DNA from: an uncultured Pelagibacteraceae bacterium
GTDB taxonomy: Bacteria; Pseudomonadota; Alphaproteobacteria; Pelagibacterales; Pelagibacteraceae
Assembly (NCBI GenBank): GCA_902601895.1
Contig: CACKOU010000001.1
Coordinates: 62,001 to 126,000 of the forward strand
DNA length: 64,000 nt
Direction of reading: 5' to 3'
In this document: one piece after another, positions 1-8,841 of the stretch
Numbering within the stretch: position 1 is the stretch's first letter
How the letters are laid out: each line of letters begins with the position of its first letter
The notes under the pieces: generated by a model
Databases searched by the model: none
What the model saw: the letters and a program-made list of their open reading frames with translations, nothing else
What the model was told of the DNA's origin: nothing
Program-made: the position numbers and the translations under genes

Positions 1-411
1 TATTCCTGAAATTGCTAAAACTATAGAAGTTAATGTTATTAGGTTTATTTTTTCTTTTAAAAAGATATATCCAAAGATTGCTAAAAATAATGTTTGGGTT
101 TGAATTATAAAATTAGTATTTGCTACAGTAGTATTATACATTGCAAAAACATAACCACTAAAGCCACACGCAAGTATTATGCCTCCAATAAGACCAGGGA
201 TTCCAGATTTATAAAATGCTGAAATAAAATTTTGCTTATAACTAATAATTAGAAAGATCAGAACTACAATTATAAAAAAAACTGATCTCCAAAATAGAAT
301 CTGCCATAGAGTGGAACCTTCGAAAGATTTGACTATTAACCCTCCAAAACTTAAACTAAAAGCACCAAAAAAAATCAAAAGCGGCCCTGGTAATTTTGTA
401 ATTAAATTCAT
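1..411 (-). CDS. EamA/DMT-family permease, 3' end cut by window edge
   Basis: The first 137 codons of a gene read right to left and running off the left edge. It starts with ATG at 409-411. The translation begins MNLITKLPGPLLIFFGAFSL and continues as hydrophobic segments separated by short loops. The pattern FGGLIVKSFEGS followed by LFWRS is typical of the first EamA repeat in drug/metabolite transporters. The family exports or imports small metabolites; the substrate here cannot be told. Its ATG overlaps the stop of pxpC by four bases (ATGA), so it is probably co-transcribed downstream of the 5-oxoprolinase genes. A role with 5-oxoproline or its products is inference from position only. Confidence 0.8.
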   Translation of the reverse strand, partial: MNLITKLPGPLLIFFGAFSLSFGGLIVKSFEGSTLWQILFWRSVFFIIVVLIFLIISYKQNFISAFYKSGIPGLIGGIILACGFSGYVFAMYNTTVANTNFIIQTQTLFLAIFGYIFLKEKINLITLTSIVLAISGI

Positions 412-1364
412 TTAATTTGAGAAATTAGATTATTACTCTCCATCTGATAAAGTTTATATAATGTTTCAGCATCCTCTAAGCTTACATCTTTAAATTTAAT
501 ATTAGATCCTGGTGTTAATTGTACCAGTCGATCATAGTCAGCAGATATGACAGTTGCAATCTTCGGATATCCACCAATAGTCCCATGATCTGATAACATA
601 ATAATTGGATCTCCAGCAGATGTTATTTGAATTACACCTTTTACCAAACCTTCAGATTTTATATTAGGATCAACGATATTTTCAATTTTTGGACCTTCTA
701 ATCTCATACCCATCCTGTCTGAAAGTTTTGTAATTTTAAAACTTTCTTTAAAGAATTTATTTTGTGAAGACTCAGAAAAATAATCATAGTTTGTGCCTTT
801 AATGACTCTTATATTTTCAATAGTGCTACCTAAGTAATCGAGTTTTCTTTTGTTAAAAGAATTATTAATATCAATTATTTCAATTTCTAAATCTTTAGAA
901 AATTTATTCCCATTATTTGGTCCAATTTGAGCTTGTGTATTTATTGAACAGCTTCCCCAATAATAATCAACACCAAAAGTTCCATTAATCGAAAAATATC
1001 CATAAACAGACTTGTTTGTTGAACGGATATCGACTTCATCACCATTTTTTAACAAATAACATTGGTAGGAATTTCCATCAATAACACCCTCTTTTGTTAT
1101 AATTTTAAATGATACATTTCCAGAAATACAAAAAAAAATATCTTTTCCAAAATACCTCAAATGCGGGCCTTGATAAGCAAATTCTATTACAGGTGAATTG
1201 TAATCATTTTGTAGAAGTGAGTTTAACAATTGAAAATTTCTTTTATCCATCGCTCCGCTAAAAGGAATACCAATATGGTATAAATTATTTCTTCCTAGGT
1301 CTTGATATGTGGTGTTGATACCAGCTCTTAAAATTTTAAAGTAGTTTCTATCTTTTGATTTCAT
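408..1364 (-). CDS. pxpC: 5-oxoprolinase subunit C (biotin-dependent carboxyltransferase-like, KipA/YbgK family)
   Basis: A 318-residue protein of the usual family length. PxpC works with PxpA and PxpB in the ATP-dependent cleavage of 5-oxoproline (pyroglutamate) to glutamate in the cytoplasm. Family signs are the start GINTTYQDLGR, the GIPFSGAMD block, and near the C-terminus ITSAGDPIIMLSDHGTIGGY, the conserved core of the allophanate hydrolase subunit 2 fold. It overlaps pxpB by 17 bases, so the two are translated together. The third subunit, pxpA, lies just beyond on the opposite strand. Older annotations would call this urea amidolyase-related; the full PxpABC set supports 5-oxoprolinase. 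Confidence 0.9.
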   Translation of the reverse strand: MKSKDRNYFKILRAGINTTYQDLGRNNLYHIGIPFSGAMDKRNFQLLNSLLQNDYNSPVIEFAYQGPHLRYFGKDIFFCISGNVSFKIITKEGVIDGNSYQCYLLKNGDEVDIRSTNKSVYGYFSINGTFGVDYYWGSCSINTQAQIGPNNGNKFSKDLEIEIIDINNSFNKRKLDYLGSTIENIRVIKGTNYDYFSESSQNKFFKESFKITKLSDRMGMRLEGPKIENIVDPNIKSEGLVKGVIQITSAGDPIIMLSDHGTIGGYPKIATVISADYDRLVQLTPGSNIKFKDVSLEDAETLYKLYQMESNNLISQIK

Positions 1365-2022
1365 TATATTGATCTAAAGTTATTCTATAAAATTTTATTG
1401 TATCACCTGGATTAACAAGATTAGGGTTTGATTGATTAGATGTGTCGAAAATATTTTGTGGTGTATTTCCCAAAATATTCCATCCCCCAGGTGTTTCAAA
1501 AGTGTATATGTTACAAAATTGTTCTGTTATTCCAACTGAACCTTTTGGAACTTTAACTCTTGGTGTTTCTAATCTTTTTAATCTCATTTCCTGGTTAAGA
1601 TCACCAAGAAAAGGCATGCCAGCCACAAATCCTGTCATATAACAAAAGTAATTTTTACTAAAAAATTTTTCTAGGATTATTTCTGATTTTAATTTTAGTT
1701 TATTTTCAACTCTTTTAATATCTAATGCAAAATTATTATCACAACACACAGGAATTTTGATTAAGTTTTTTTCTAATTTATTGTTTTCTTTAATCTCTAT
1801 ATTTTCAATTTTTTTTTTTAAAGATAAAAAAGAATGTATATTTAAATCATATGAAATTATTAATTTATTATAAGATGGAGTTAAGTTTGTAATACCTTTT
1901 AAATTTAATTTTTTTATTTGGTAAAAATATTTGATAACATTTGAATTAATTTCTTGATTTACATCGCTTCCAAAGTCGCAATACAAAGCTGCGTCACCAA
2001 GATTTAATATATTTTTTATCAT
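1348..2022 (-). CDS. pxpB: 5-oxoprolinase subunit B (KipI/YbgJ family)
   Basis: A 224-residue protein in the allophanate hydrolase subunit 1 family. It pairs with PxpC and acts with PxpA in 5-oxoproline hydrolysis. Visible family blocks are GDAALYCDFG at the N-terminus, FCYMTGFVAGMPFLGDL in the middle, and PRVKVPKGSVGITEQFCNIY then ETPGGWNILG toward the end. It starts with ATG only 27 bases from the divergent pxpA start, so its promoter must overlap pxpA or its leader. KipI homologues in Bacillus inhibit a sporulation kinase, but with all three Pxp subunits present the metabolic role is more likely. Confidence 0.9.
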   Translation of the reverse strand: MIKNILNLGDAALYCDFGSDVNQEINSNVIKYFYQIKKLNLKGITNLTPSYNKLIISYDLNIHSFLSLKKKIENIEIKENNKLEKNLIKIPVCCDNNFALDIKRVENKLKLKSEIILEKFFSKNYFCYMTGFVAGMPFLGDLNQEMRLKRLETPRVKVPKGSVGITEQFCNIYTFETPGGWNILGNTPQNIFDTSNQSNPNLVNPGDTIKFYRITLDQYNEIKR

Positions 2023-2049
2023 ACCATGTTATACTTATGATTTATTAGT

Positions 2050-2823
2050 ATGGAAATTAATATCAATTGTGATTTAGGTGAAAAATCAAAGCATCATTCA
2101 GATGAAAATGATCCAAAATTACTAGAAATTGTCAATTCAGCTAATGTTGCTTGTGGTTATCATGCTGGTGATGAAGAGAGCATGAACCAAGTTGTAAAAA
2201 TTTGTAAGAAAAACGGTGTTAGCATAGGTGCACATCCATCATTTAAAGATCCAGAAAACTTTGGACGTAAAAGACTAAATTTATCGTCAGATGAAATAAA
2301 TAAATTATTAATTGATCAGTATGAAATTTTACAAAATATAGCTGAAAAACATGGTGAGATGGTTACACATATTAAACCACATGGTGCATTAAATAATATG
2401 GCTTGCGAAGATATTGAGCTTGCAACAATCATTGCAAAATCAATCTGCAATTTTAATAAAGATTTAATTTATTTAGTGCCTACAGGTTCAAAGATGGAAG
2501 AGGCAGCAAAGAAATTTGATATGAGGATAGCATGTGAGATTTTTGCAGACAGAAATTATGAAGATAATGGAAACTTAATATCAAGAAAAGAGCCTCATGC
2601 ACTTATTACAGATCCAGATAAAGCAAAAAGTCACGTTTTAAGCATGGTTCAGAACCAAGCCATTAATTGTCACAGCGGAAAGCAAATACCTTGTGAAATA
2701 GACTCTGTGTGCATACATGGCGATAACGAAAGTTCTTTAGCTACAGCTATATCTATAAAAAATAATTTAATAGATAATGGCTTAGAACTAAAAACACTAA
2801 CTAACTTAAGGAAATTTAAATAA
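2050..2823 (+). CDS. pxpA: 5-oxoprolinase subunit A (LamB/YcsF family)
   Basis: A 257-residue protein of typical family length. PxpA is the LamB/YcsF-family component of the 5-oxoprolinase complex. Hallmarks are INCDLGEKS at the N-terminus, SANVACGYHAGDEESM at about residues 31-46, GVSIGAHPSF, THIKPHGALNN, and CIHGDNESS near the C-terminus. It is divergent from pxpB across 27 bases and overlaps the following TPR gene at TAATG, so those two are translationally coupled. The enzyme recycles spontaneously formed pyroglutamate and lets external 5-oxoproline be used as a glutamate source. Confidence 0.92.
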   Translation: MEININCDLGEKSKHHSDENDPKLLEIVNSANVACGYHAGDEESMNQVVKICKKNGVSIGAHPSFKDPENFGRKRLNLSSDEINKLLIDQYEILQNIAEKHGEMVTHIKPHGALNNMACEDIELATIIAKSICNFNKDLIYLVPTGSKMEEAAKKFDMRIACEIFADRNYEDNGNLISRKEPHALITDPDKAKSHVLSMVQNQAINCHSGKQIPCEIDSVCIHGDNESSLATAISIKNNLIDNGLELKTLTNLRKFK

Positions 2824-3311
2824 TGATAAAGAAAATATTTTTTTCAATGTTCTTTTTAATTTTTTTAGCAGGAACATCTTTTGCTGCTGGATCTAGTAGT
2901 GATTCTGGATCAACAGAAAGCCATTATGATAAGGCAGTAAAATTGATTAAAGCTGCAAAAAAATTAGAAAAAAAAGGTAAAACAGAGAAGGCAATTAAAA
3001 GATACGAAAGAGCAATTAAATTTTTAGTAAAGTCAAATAAGATGAAGCCAAATAAAGCAGACACATTAAATTATCTTGGGTTTGCAACTAGAAAAACTGG
3101 TGATTTTGAAAATGGTGAGAAATATTATCTTCAAGGTTTAGCTATTGAGCCAAATCATATAGGAATTAACGAATATCTTGGTGAATTATATGTTGCAACC
3201 AATAGGATGAATTTAGCAAAAGAAAGATTGAGTGTTCTAGAAGGATGTAATTGTGAAGAATACAATCAGCTAAAGGGTGTTATAGACGGATCTAAAAAAT
3301 CAAAATACTAG
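2823..3311 (+). CDS. Secreted tetratricopeptide-repeat protein
   Basis: A 162-residue protein. Residues 1-22 form a signal peptide (basic MIKK, hydrophobic core, FAA cleavage site), so it is probably periplasmic. A low-complexity serine stretch follows, then a lysine-rich helical pair and two to three TPR units around residues 50-140 (for example ADTLNYLGFATRKTGDFENG). It begins inside the stop region of pxpA (TAATG). Its stop overlaps the stop of the opposing dctM by a few bases and no terminator is visible. TPRs bind partner proteins; the partner is unknown. Linkage to pxpA is positional and need not mean a shared pathway. Confidence 0.75.
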   Translation: MIKKIFFSMFFLIFLAGTSFAAGSSSDSGSTESHYDKAVKLIKAAKKLEKKGKTEKAIKRYERAIKFLVKSNKMKPNKADTLNYLGFATRKTGDFENGEKYYLQGLAIEPNHIGINEYLGELYVATNRMNLAKERLSVLEGCNCEEYNQLKGVIDGSKKSKY

Positions 3312-4618
3312 TTTATATTTTTTATCATTTGCTCAGGCATCCAAAGAGCAATTTCAGGAAATATCACAACCAAGATAACAGCAAAAATCATTAGCAAGAA
3401 GAGTGGAAACGCACTTCTTGCTATATAACCCATATCTTTATTAGCCATACCCTGAAGAACAAAAAGATTAAAACCAACCGGTGGCGTGATCTGAGCCATT
3501 TCGACAACAATAACTAGAAAGACACCAAACCAAATCATATCAAAACCAGCTTGTCTAATCATTGGTTCAATTATAGCCATTGTTAAAACTACAGCAGAAA
3601 TACCATCAAGAAACATTCCAAGAATTATATAAAAGATCATTAAAACAAAAATTAAAACATATGGAGAAAGTTCCATTCCTTCAATCCATAGAGCAAGATT
3701 TCTTGGCAATCCTGTAAAACCCATTGCCAAAGATAAAAAAGTGGCTCCAGCTAATATAAAAGCTATCATGCAAGAAGTTTTAGTAGCACCCAAGAGAGAC
3801 TCTTTAAATGTTCTTAAAGACAAACTCTTTTGAAAGTATGATAAAATTAATGCACCTACTACACCCAAAGAAGCTGCTTCGGTTGCGGTTGCTATACCAG
3901 TATAAATTGAGCCAATAACTGAAACTATTAATAATATTACAGGTATCAGTTTTCCTGATTTCCTTACCTTTTCCATAAGTGAGAAGTCTTGTTTAAAAGT
4001 AGGCATGGATTTTTTATTTATTGACGACCAAATCATTACATATGTCATAAAGATCAACGCAATCATTATTCCTGGTAAAATTCCTGCGATAAATAGTTTT
4101 GCTATCGACTCTTGGACAGTCACACCATAAATAATTAAAATAATTGAAGGTGGAATTAGAAGACCCAGCGTTCCTGAACCAGCTAAACTTCCAAGTAGAA
4201 TACTTTCTGGATATTTTCTTTTTCTTAGTTCTGGAATAGACATTTTTCCTACTGTGGCTACAGTTGCTGCAGAAGATCCTGAAATAGCTGCAAATAAAGC
4301 ACATCCAACTACATTAACATGCACTAAGCCACCGGGTAGTTTCTGCATCCATGGAGATAATCCTTCAAATAAATTTTCGGATAATTTCGTCCGAAATAAA
4401 ATTTCACCCATCCAAACAAATAAAGGAAGTGCAGTTAAAGTCCATGAGGATGAGGCTCCCCAAATTGTTGTTGCCATCGCATCTCCAACTGGCCTTGTGG
4501 TGAACAGCATCATTCCTATAGATGAAACACCAACCATGCTTATAGCGACCCAAATTCCTGAGCCTAAAAATATCAAGAGAACACTTATGAAAAATATAGT
4601 AAGTAAAATTTCAGTCAT
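3308..4618 (-). CDS. dctM: TRAP transporter large permease (DctM-type)
   Basis: A 436-residue integral membrane protein with about 11-12 hydrophobic segments, matching the DctM family. It carries the long loop block from GEILFRTKLSENLFEGLSPW through GCALFAAISGSSAATVATVG, a recurring motif of TRAP large subunits, and ATEAASLGVVGAL in the second half. It forms the sodium- or proton-coupled channel of a tripartite uptake system with the small permease, whose 3' end overlaps its start by eight bases. Substrates of the family are usually organic acids; this one cannot be assigned from sequence. Confidence 0.93.
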   Translation of the reverse strand: MTEILLTIFFISVLLIFLGSGIWVAISMVGVSSIGMMLFTTRPVGDAMATTIWGASSSWTLTALPLFVWMGEILFRTKLSENLFEGLSPWMQKLPGGLVHVNVVGCALFAAISGSSAATVATVGKMSIPELRKRKYPESILLGSLAGSGTLGLLIPPSIILIIYGVTVQESIAKLFIAGILPGIMIALIFMTYVMIWSSINKKSMPTFKQDFSLMEKVRKSGKLIPVILLIVSVIGSIYTGIATATEAASLGVVGALILSYFQKSLSLRTFKESLLGATKTSCMIAFILAGATFLSLAMGFTGLPRNLALWIEGMELSPYVLIFVLMIFYIILGMFLDGISAVVLTMAIIEPMIRQAGFDMIWFGVFLVIVVEMAQITPPVGFNLFVLQGMANKDMGYIARSAFPLFLLMIFAVILVVIFPEIALWMPEQMIKNIN

Positions 4619-5102
4619 TTTTTTTTGTATGTATTTGCAAAACTAATTGATGAGATACACATATGAAAAATATTAGTGATCCTAAGGCAACACTAGTTTG
4701 TGGTATCCAAATTAAAATTTCATCAGCTCCTTCACTTCTCTCTTGAAATTCATAAGATATTTTTAGCATTTTCAAAAAATAGAATGCTAGATAACCAGAG
4801 AATATAGTTGCAACTATCAAACTCCATAATTCCAAAAATCTCTTTTTAACCCCAGTAGCTTTTTCTAAAAATAAAGTAATTCTAATGTGACCACCTTCTA
4901 CAAAAGTATAAGATAAAGCAAAAAAAGATGAGGCAGCCATACAATATCCAGAATATTCAGCTAATCCTCTAATATAAAAACCAAATATTCTTGATGAAAT
5001 TCCAATTAAAATAAAAACTGCAACCAAAATGAGAAAGAATGCAGCGATATAGCCTGAGTAACTATAAAGATTATTTAAAAATTTATTGACTTTAGTAAAC
5101 AT
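4611..5102 (-). CDS. dctQ: TRAP transporter small permease (DctQ-type)
   Basis: A 163-residue protein with four predicted membrane helices, the standard DctQ layout: helix 1 near residues 14-36 (YSYSGYIAAFFLILVAVFIL), then segments near 48-66, 88-112 and 130-152. It stabilises the large permease and helps dock the periplasmic binding protein. It lies between dctP and dctM in operon order dctP-dctQ-dctM and overlaps dctM by eight bases. A strong hairpin terminator separates it from dctP, so its expression probably depends on read-through from the dctP promoter. Confidence 0.88.
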   Translation of the reverse strand: MFTKVNKFLNNLYSYSGYIAAFFLILVAVFILIGISSRIFGFYIRGLAEYSGYCMAASSFFALSYTFVEGGHIRITLFLEKATGVKKRFLELWSLIVATIFSGYLAFYFLKMLKISYEFQERSEGADEILIWIPQTSVALGSLIFFICVSHQLVLQIHTKKND

Positions 5103-5104
5103 AT

Positions 5105-5132
5105 AAAAAGGCCGTTTAATACGGCCTTTTTA
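5105..5132 (-). terminator. Intrinsic terminator after dctP, inside the TRAP operon
   Basis: On the minus strand the sequence reads AAAAAGGCCGT, loop ATTAA, then ACGGCCTTTTT: a GC-rich stem closed by A/T runs and followed by a U-run. It sits between the dctP stop and the dctQ start. Such a site would end most transcripts after the binding-protein gene and let a fraction continue, giving more binding protein than permease, a common arrangement in ABC and TRAP operons. The structure is seen directly; partial read-through is inferred. Confidence 0.85.
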
Positions 5133-5143
5133 ATTATAATGAT

Positions 5144-6115
5144 TTAATTATAAGCAGCAAGAACACTGGCACCTCTATCGCCAGCTTTTTTCTTCCATTC
5201 TTCTGCCATTGTAGCACCAACTTTTTTGAAATGACTTTCAAGGGCTGCATTTACTTTGCCTACTTTCATTCCAGCATCAGCTAAAGCTTTTTTATCAGCA
5301 ACATTTCCTTTTTTTGAAAGTGCCCAACCTTTTTTCTCAGCAACTGCTGCCTCTTCCATAATCATTTTTTGTGTAGCTTTATCTAATTTATTCCAAGAAC
5401 CTCTGTGAGCTACAATCATATTTTTTGGAAACCAAGCTGCAATATCATAAAAATACTTTACTCCATTTTCCCAAATTTTACTGTTCTTACCAGTAGTTGG
5501 TGAAGTAATCATACTTTCAACCGCACCAGTTGAGAATGCTTGGCTTATTTCAGCTGCTTCTATTTTTGTAGGAGCCATACCTGTCAACTCGGCCATTCTA
5601 ATAGTTGCAGAATTATATGCTCTAAATTTTAAACCTTTTAAATCAGCAACACTATTAATTTCCTTTTTACTATAAAGACCTTGCGCAGGCCATGGTACAG
5701 CGTATAAAAATACAAGACCTTTTTGATCTAGACCTTTAATTATTGCAGGCTTAGATGCTTGATACAGTTTCATAGCATCATCATAAGATGTCGCAAGAAA
5801 TGGTTGTGAATCAATCTCTAATAACGGATCCTCTTTACCTAGAGCCGACATAAATCTCTCACCAATTTGAGCTTGTCCAGTTCTAACAGCCCTAAATATC
5901 TCTCCACCTTTAAATAGAGATCCACCTGGGTGTGTTACTATTGTTAATTTCCCCCCACTTTTTTCTGAAACATTTTTAGCAAATTCAGCTGCATTAGCAG
6001 AATGGAAGTTGCTTGCACCATATGCTAGTGCCATATCCCATTTTTCTGCGGCAAAAGCATTAGCAGATAAAATAACAGAAAATAAAACAGAGAGCAAAAT
6101 TTTGAAAAGTTTCAT
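5144..6115 (-). CDS. dctP: TRAP transporter periplasmic solute-binding protein (DctP-type)
   Basis: A 323-residue protein with a clear signal peptide (MKLFKILLSVLFSVILSANA, cleavage near AFA-AEK). It matches DctP binding proteins along its length: HSANAAEFAKNVSEKSGGKL, the arginine-containing LKGLKFRAYNSATIRMAEL segment that normally contacts the substrate carboxylate (about residues 164-182), and EAAEISQAFSTGAVESMITS. It delivers substrate to DctQM. A good Shine-Dalgarno (GGAGG at 6120-6124) precedes the ATG, consistent with high expression. Neighbouring pxp genes make 5-oxoproline a conceivable ligand, but this is speculative. Confidence 0.93.
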   Translation of the reverse strand: MKLFKILLSVLFSVILSANAFAAEKWDMALAYGASNFHSANAAEFAKNVSEKSGGKLTIVTHPGGSLFKGGEIFRAVRTGQAQIGERFMSALGKEDPLLEIDSQPFLATSYDDAMKLYQASKPAIIKGLDQKGLVFLYAVPWPAQGLYSKKEINSVADLKGLKFRAYNSATIRMAELTGMAPTKIEAAEISQAFSTGAVESMITSPTTGKNSKIWENGVKYFYDIAAWFPKNMIVAHRGSWNKLDKATQKMIMEEAAVAEKKGWALSKKGNVADKKALADAGMKVGKVNAALESHFKKVGATMAEEWKKKAGDRGASVLAAYN

Positions 6116-6215
6116 AAATCCTCCATATTTCTAAAAAACATATCTCATTATGTATTAAAACTTAAATCAATAAAAATTTTTGATGTTTTATTGAAAAATA
6201 ATAAATAATTACTAT

Positions 6216-6221
6216 TATAAT
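6216..6221 (+). promoter_or_regulatory. Candidate -10 element of the TerC-like gene (possibly leaderless)
   Basis: A perfect TATAAT lies six bases upstream of the TTG start at 6228, with TTGAAA at 6191-6196 as a distant -35-like element (19-base spacer). At this distance transcription would begin at or next to the start codon, and no Shine-Dalgarno is visible. Seen directly; function inferred. Confidence 0.4.
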
Positions 6222-6227
6222 AACATC

Positions 6228-6839
6228 TTGATCGAACAATCACTCATTTTACTGCAAATTATATTTATAGATATTATTCTTGCGGCAGATAATGCAATAA
6301 TAATAGGATTGATTGCAGCCAATTTTGTTCCAAAAAATAGAAAAAAAATAATATTCTGGGGAGTAGTTGGAGCGTTAGTTTTCAAAGTTATATTTGCAAT
6401 ATTTGCAACATATTTATTTAAGTTTTACTTCATTAAAATTCTTGGTGGATTACTTTTAATTTGGATTGTTAATGACTTAAGAAAAGATTTATTTGAAATT
6501 CAAAAAATTAAGTCTCCTAAAAAGAAATCTATGGAACCTTCATTTATCAAAAGTATTTACAAAGTGTTATTTGCAGATATTACGATTAGTTTTGATAACG
6601 TTATTGGCGTTGTGGGTGCGGCCAAAGGTAATTTTGGTTTTATGATTTTTGGCTTAGTATTATCAGTAGTTCTTACTGGAGCCTTAGCTACTTATTTAGC
6701 AAATTATATACAAAAACATCTATGGATAGCTTATATAGGTTTAGGTTTTATATTATTGGTTGCTATTCAATTAGTAATAGGTGGATTAGTCGATTTAGAA
6801 ATTTTAAACATTAACGAAAAATATATAAAGTATTTCTAA
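6228..6839 (+). CDS. TerC-family integral membrane protein
   Basis: A 203-residue protein with six to seven hydrophobic segments. The paired acidic motifs of the TerC family are present: LAADNAIIIGLIA near residues 19-31 and FADITISFDNVIGVVGAA near residues 113-130, whose aspartates lie in membrane helices. Family members have been linked to tellurite resistance and, for related proteins, manganese export; the substrate here is not determinable. The start is TTG with no upstream ATG alternative in frame. Its 3' end is two bases from the opposing glyoxalase gene. Confidence 0.85.
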   Translation: MIEQSLILLQIIFIDIILAADNAIIIGLIAANFVPKNRKKIIFWGVVGALVFKVIFAIFATYLFKFYFIKILGGLLLIWIVNDLRKDLFEIQKIKSPKKKSMEPSFIKSIYKVLFADITISFDNVIGVVGAAKGNFGFMIFGLVLSVVLTGALATYLANYIQKHLWIAYIGLGFILLVAIQLVIGGLVDLEILNINEKYIKYF

Positions 6840-6841
6840 CA

Positions 6842-7261
6842 TTACCAAGTTCCAGTATTTTCCATTGATGACCAGGGCTCTTTTGGAGGAAGATTTCCCT
6901 CCTGAAGTATTTCAATTGATATTTTATCTGGTGATTTCACAAATGCCATATGACCATCTCTGGGTGGTCTATTAATTGTATAACCCATATCCATTAGTCT
7001 TTGACATATTTCGTATATATTTTTAACTCTATAGGCTAAGTGACCAAAATTTCTAGATCCGTCTCCTAAATTATCGCCGTCCCAATTATAAGTAAGTTCA
7101 ATTTCTGCATTATTGTCGTTTGGTGCAGCTAAAAAAATTAATGTATATCTGCCTTTTTCATTTTCCATTCTTTTTGTCTCTTTTAAACCCAGCCCATCAC
7201 AAAAAAATTTTAAAGACTCTTCAATATTAGAAATTCTAATCATTGTGTGTAAATATTTCAT
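6842..7261 (-). CDS. gloA: Glyoxalase I-like VOC protein (lactoylglutathione lyase)
   Basis: A 139-residue protein of the vicinal-oxygen-chelate fold, two beta-alpha-beta-beta-beta modules. Candidate metal ligands fit glyoxalase I: His5 (KYLHTMIRI), Glu in AEIELTYNWDGD (about residue 56), His in FGHLAYRV (about residue 74), and Glu in KISIEILQEG near residue 118. Glyoxalase I isomerises the methylglyoxal-glutathione hemithioacetal to lactoylglutathione in the cytoplasm. It lies downstream of guaA on the same strand with a 20-base gap. A different VOC enzyme is possible, but the TYNW block favours glyoxalase I. Confidence 0.85.
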   Translation of the reverse strand: MKYLHTMIRISNIEESLKFFCDGLGLKETKRMENEKGRYTLIFLAAPNDNNAEIELTYNWDGDNLGDGSRNFGHLAYRVKNIYEICQRLMDMGYTINRPPRDGHMAFVKSPDKISIEILQEGNLPPKEPWSSMENTGTW

Positions 7262-7281
7262 AGTAAAATTATAATTTATTT

Positions 7282-8841
7282 TTATTCTAGTTCAATAGTG
7301 CTTGGTGGTTTAGAAGTCACATCATAAACTACTCTATTTATACCTCGAATATTATTAATTATTTTATTCGATACCATTTGCATAAATGATTTATTAAATT
7401 GAAAATAATCTGCTGTCATTCCATCTTCAGATGTTATTGCTCTTAGCAAGCATAAATATTCATAGGTTCTATTGTCTCCCATTACACCAACTGTTTTAAC
7501 AGGTAGTAATGCGGCATAAGCCTGCCATATCTTATGATAAAGATTATGTTCTCTTAATGCACTTATAAAATAATTATCTGCTTCTTTTAAAATTTTTATT
7601 TTTTCTTTAGTAATTATGCCTGGCATTCTAATGGCTAAACCAGGACCAGGAAAAGGATGTCTAGAAATAATTTCTTTACTTAAATTTAATTCTAGACCTA
7701 ACATTCTAACCTCGTCTTTAAACAAATACTTCAATGGTTCAACTAATTTTAATTTCATTCTTTTTGGTAAACCACCAACATTATGATGAGACTTAATTTT
7801 TGACGTTTGACTTCCTGTTACAGATTTACTTTCAATTAGATCAGGGTATAGAGTTCCTTGAGCTAAAAATTTTACATTTTTTGTTTTTTTTGCGTATTTT
7901 TCAAAAAGTTTAATAAATAAATTTCCAATAATTTTTCTTTTTTTTTCTGGATCTGTTACATTTTTTAATTTGCTTATGAATAATTTTCCAGCATTTACAT
8001 AAATTAAATTCAATTTAAATTTTTTTCTAAAAGTATTTACAACTTGTTTTTCTTCATTTTTTCTGAGCAGACCAGTATTAACGAATATACAAGTTAAGTT
8101 TTTTCCAATCGCATTACTAATTAATTTAGCAACTACACTACTATCTACTCCGCCAGATAATGCACAAATTACTTTAGAATTTCCAACTTGTTCTTTAATT
8201 TGCTGTATAAGTTTGGATTTTTGATTTTTTGATGTCCAGTTTTTTTTATTTTTACAAATTTTAATTACAAAGTTTTTTAATATTATCTTGCCTTTAACTG
8301 TATGGGAAACTTCTGGATGAAACTGTATGCCATATATTTTTTTTTTTATATTTTCTATCATGCATAATTTCGAATTTGAGGATTTTGCTATAACTTTAAA
8401 ACCTTTAGGTAATTTAATTACCTCATCTCCATGACTCATCCATACATTGGTAGATTTTTTTGAAAAAAAATTTTCAGTTAAAGCACTTTTTTTTAATTTT
8501 GTAACTTTTGCTAACCCGAATTCTCTTGATTTTGCTTGTTTTACTTTACCTCCTAATTCTTTAGAGATTATCTGGTGGCCAAAACAAATACCTAAAATTG
8601 GAATATTTGAACTTAATATACTTTTAGTGAATTTAACTTTTTTATTTTGGTAAACATTTAAGGGACCACCTGATAAAATGATGCCTTTCACATTTTTTTC
8701 AGTTTTGTAGTCTTTAAGTTTGTTGTGACTTATAATTTCACAAAAAACATTTAATTCTCTTACTTTTCTTGCAATTAACTGTGTAAACTGAGACCCAAAA
8801 TCGATTATTAAAATTTTATCTAGATTATTTTCAAGACGCAT
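7282..8841 (-). CDS. guaA: GMP synthase (glutamine-hydrolysing)
   Basis: A 519-residue protein of family length that converts XMP to GMP using ATP and glutamine. The N-terminal class I amidotransferase domain has the nucleophile Cys86 in GICFGHQ and the His/Glu pair in QFHPEVSHT (175 and 177). The ATP-pyrophosphatase domain has the PP-loop [11 protein letters not shown] (about 227-237), and the C-terminus ends [10 protein letters not shown] as in other GuaA proteins. I chose the ATG at 8841 over a TTG four codons upstream. The start overlaps the end of the preceding TPR gene. The guaB-TPR-guaA order puts both GMP-branch enzymes in one transcript. Confidence 0.95.
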   Translation of the reverse strand: MRLENNLDKILIIDFGSQFTQLIARKVRELNVFCEIISHNKLKDYKTEKNVKGIILSGGPLNVYQNKKVKFTKSILSSNIPILGICFGHQIISKELGGKVKQAKSREFGLAKVTKLKKSALTENFFSKKSTNVWMSHGDEVIKLPKGFKVIAKSSNSKLCMIENIKKKIYGIQFHPEVSHTVKGKIILKNFVIKICKNKKNWTSKNQKSKLIQQIKEQVGNSKVICALSGGVDSSVVAKLISNAIGKNLTCIFVNTGLLRKNEEKQVVNTFRKKFKLNLIYVNAGKLFISKLKNVTDPEKKRKIIGNLFIKLFEKYAKKTKNVKFLAQGTLYPDLIESKSVTGSQTSKIKSHHNVGGLPKRMKLKLVEPLKYLFKDEVRMLGLELNLSKEIISRHPFPGPGLAIRMPGIITKEKIKILKEADNYFISALREHNLYHKIWQAYAALLPVKTVGVMGDNRTYEYLCLLRAITSEDGMTADYFQFNKSFMQMVSNKIINNIRGINRVVYDVTSKPPSTIELE

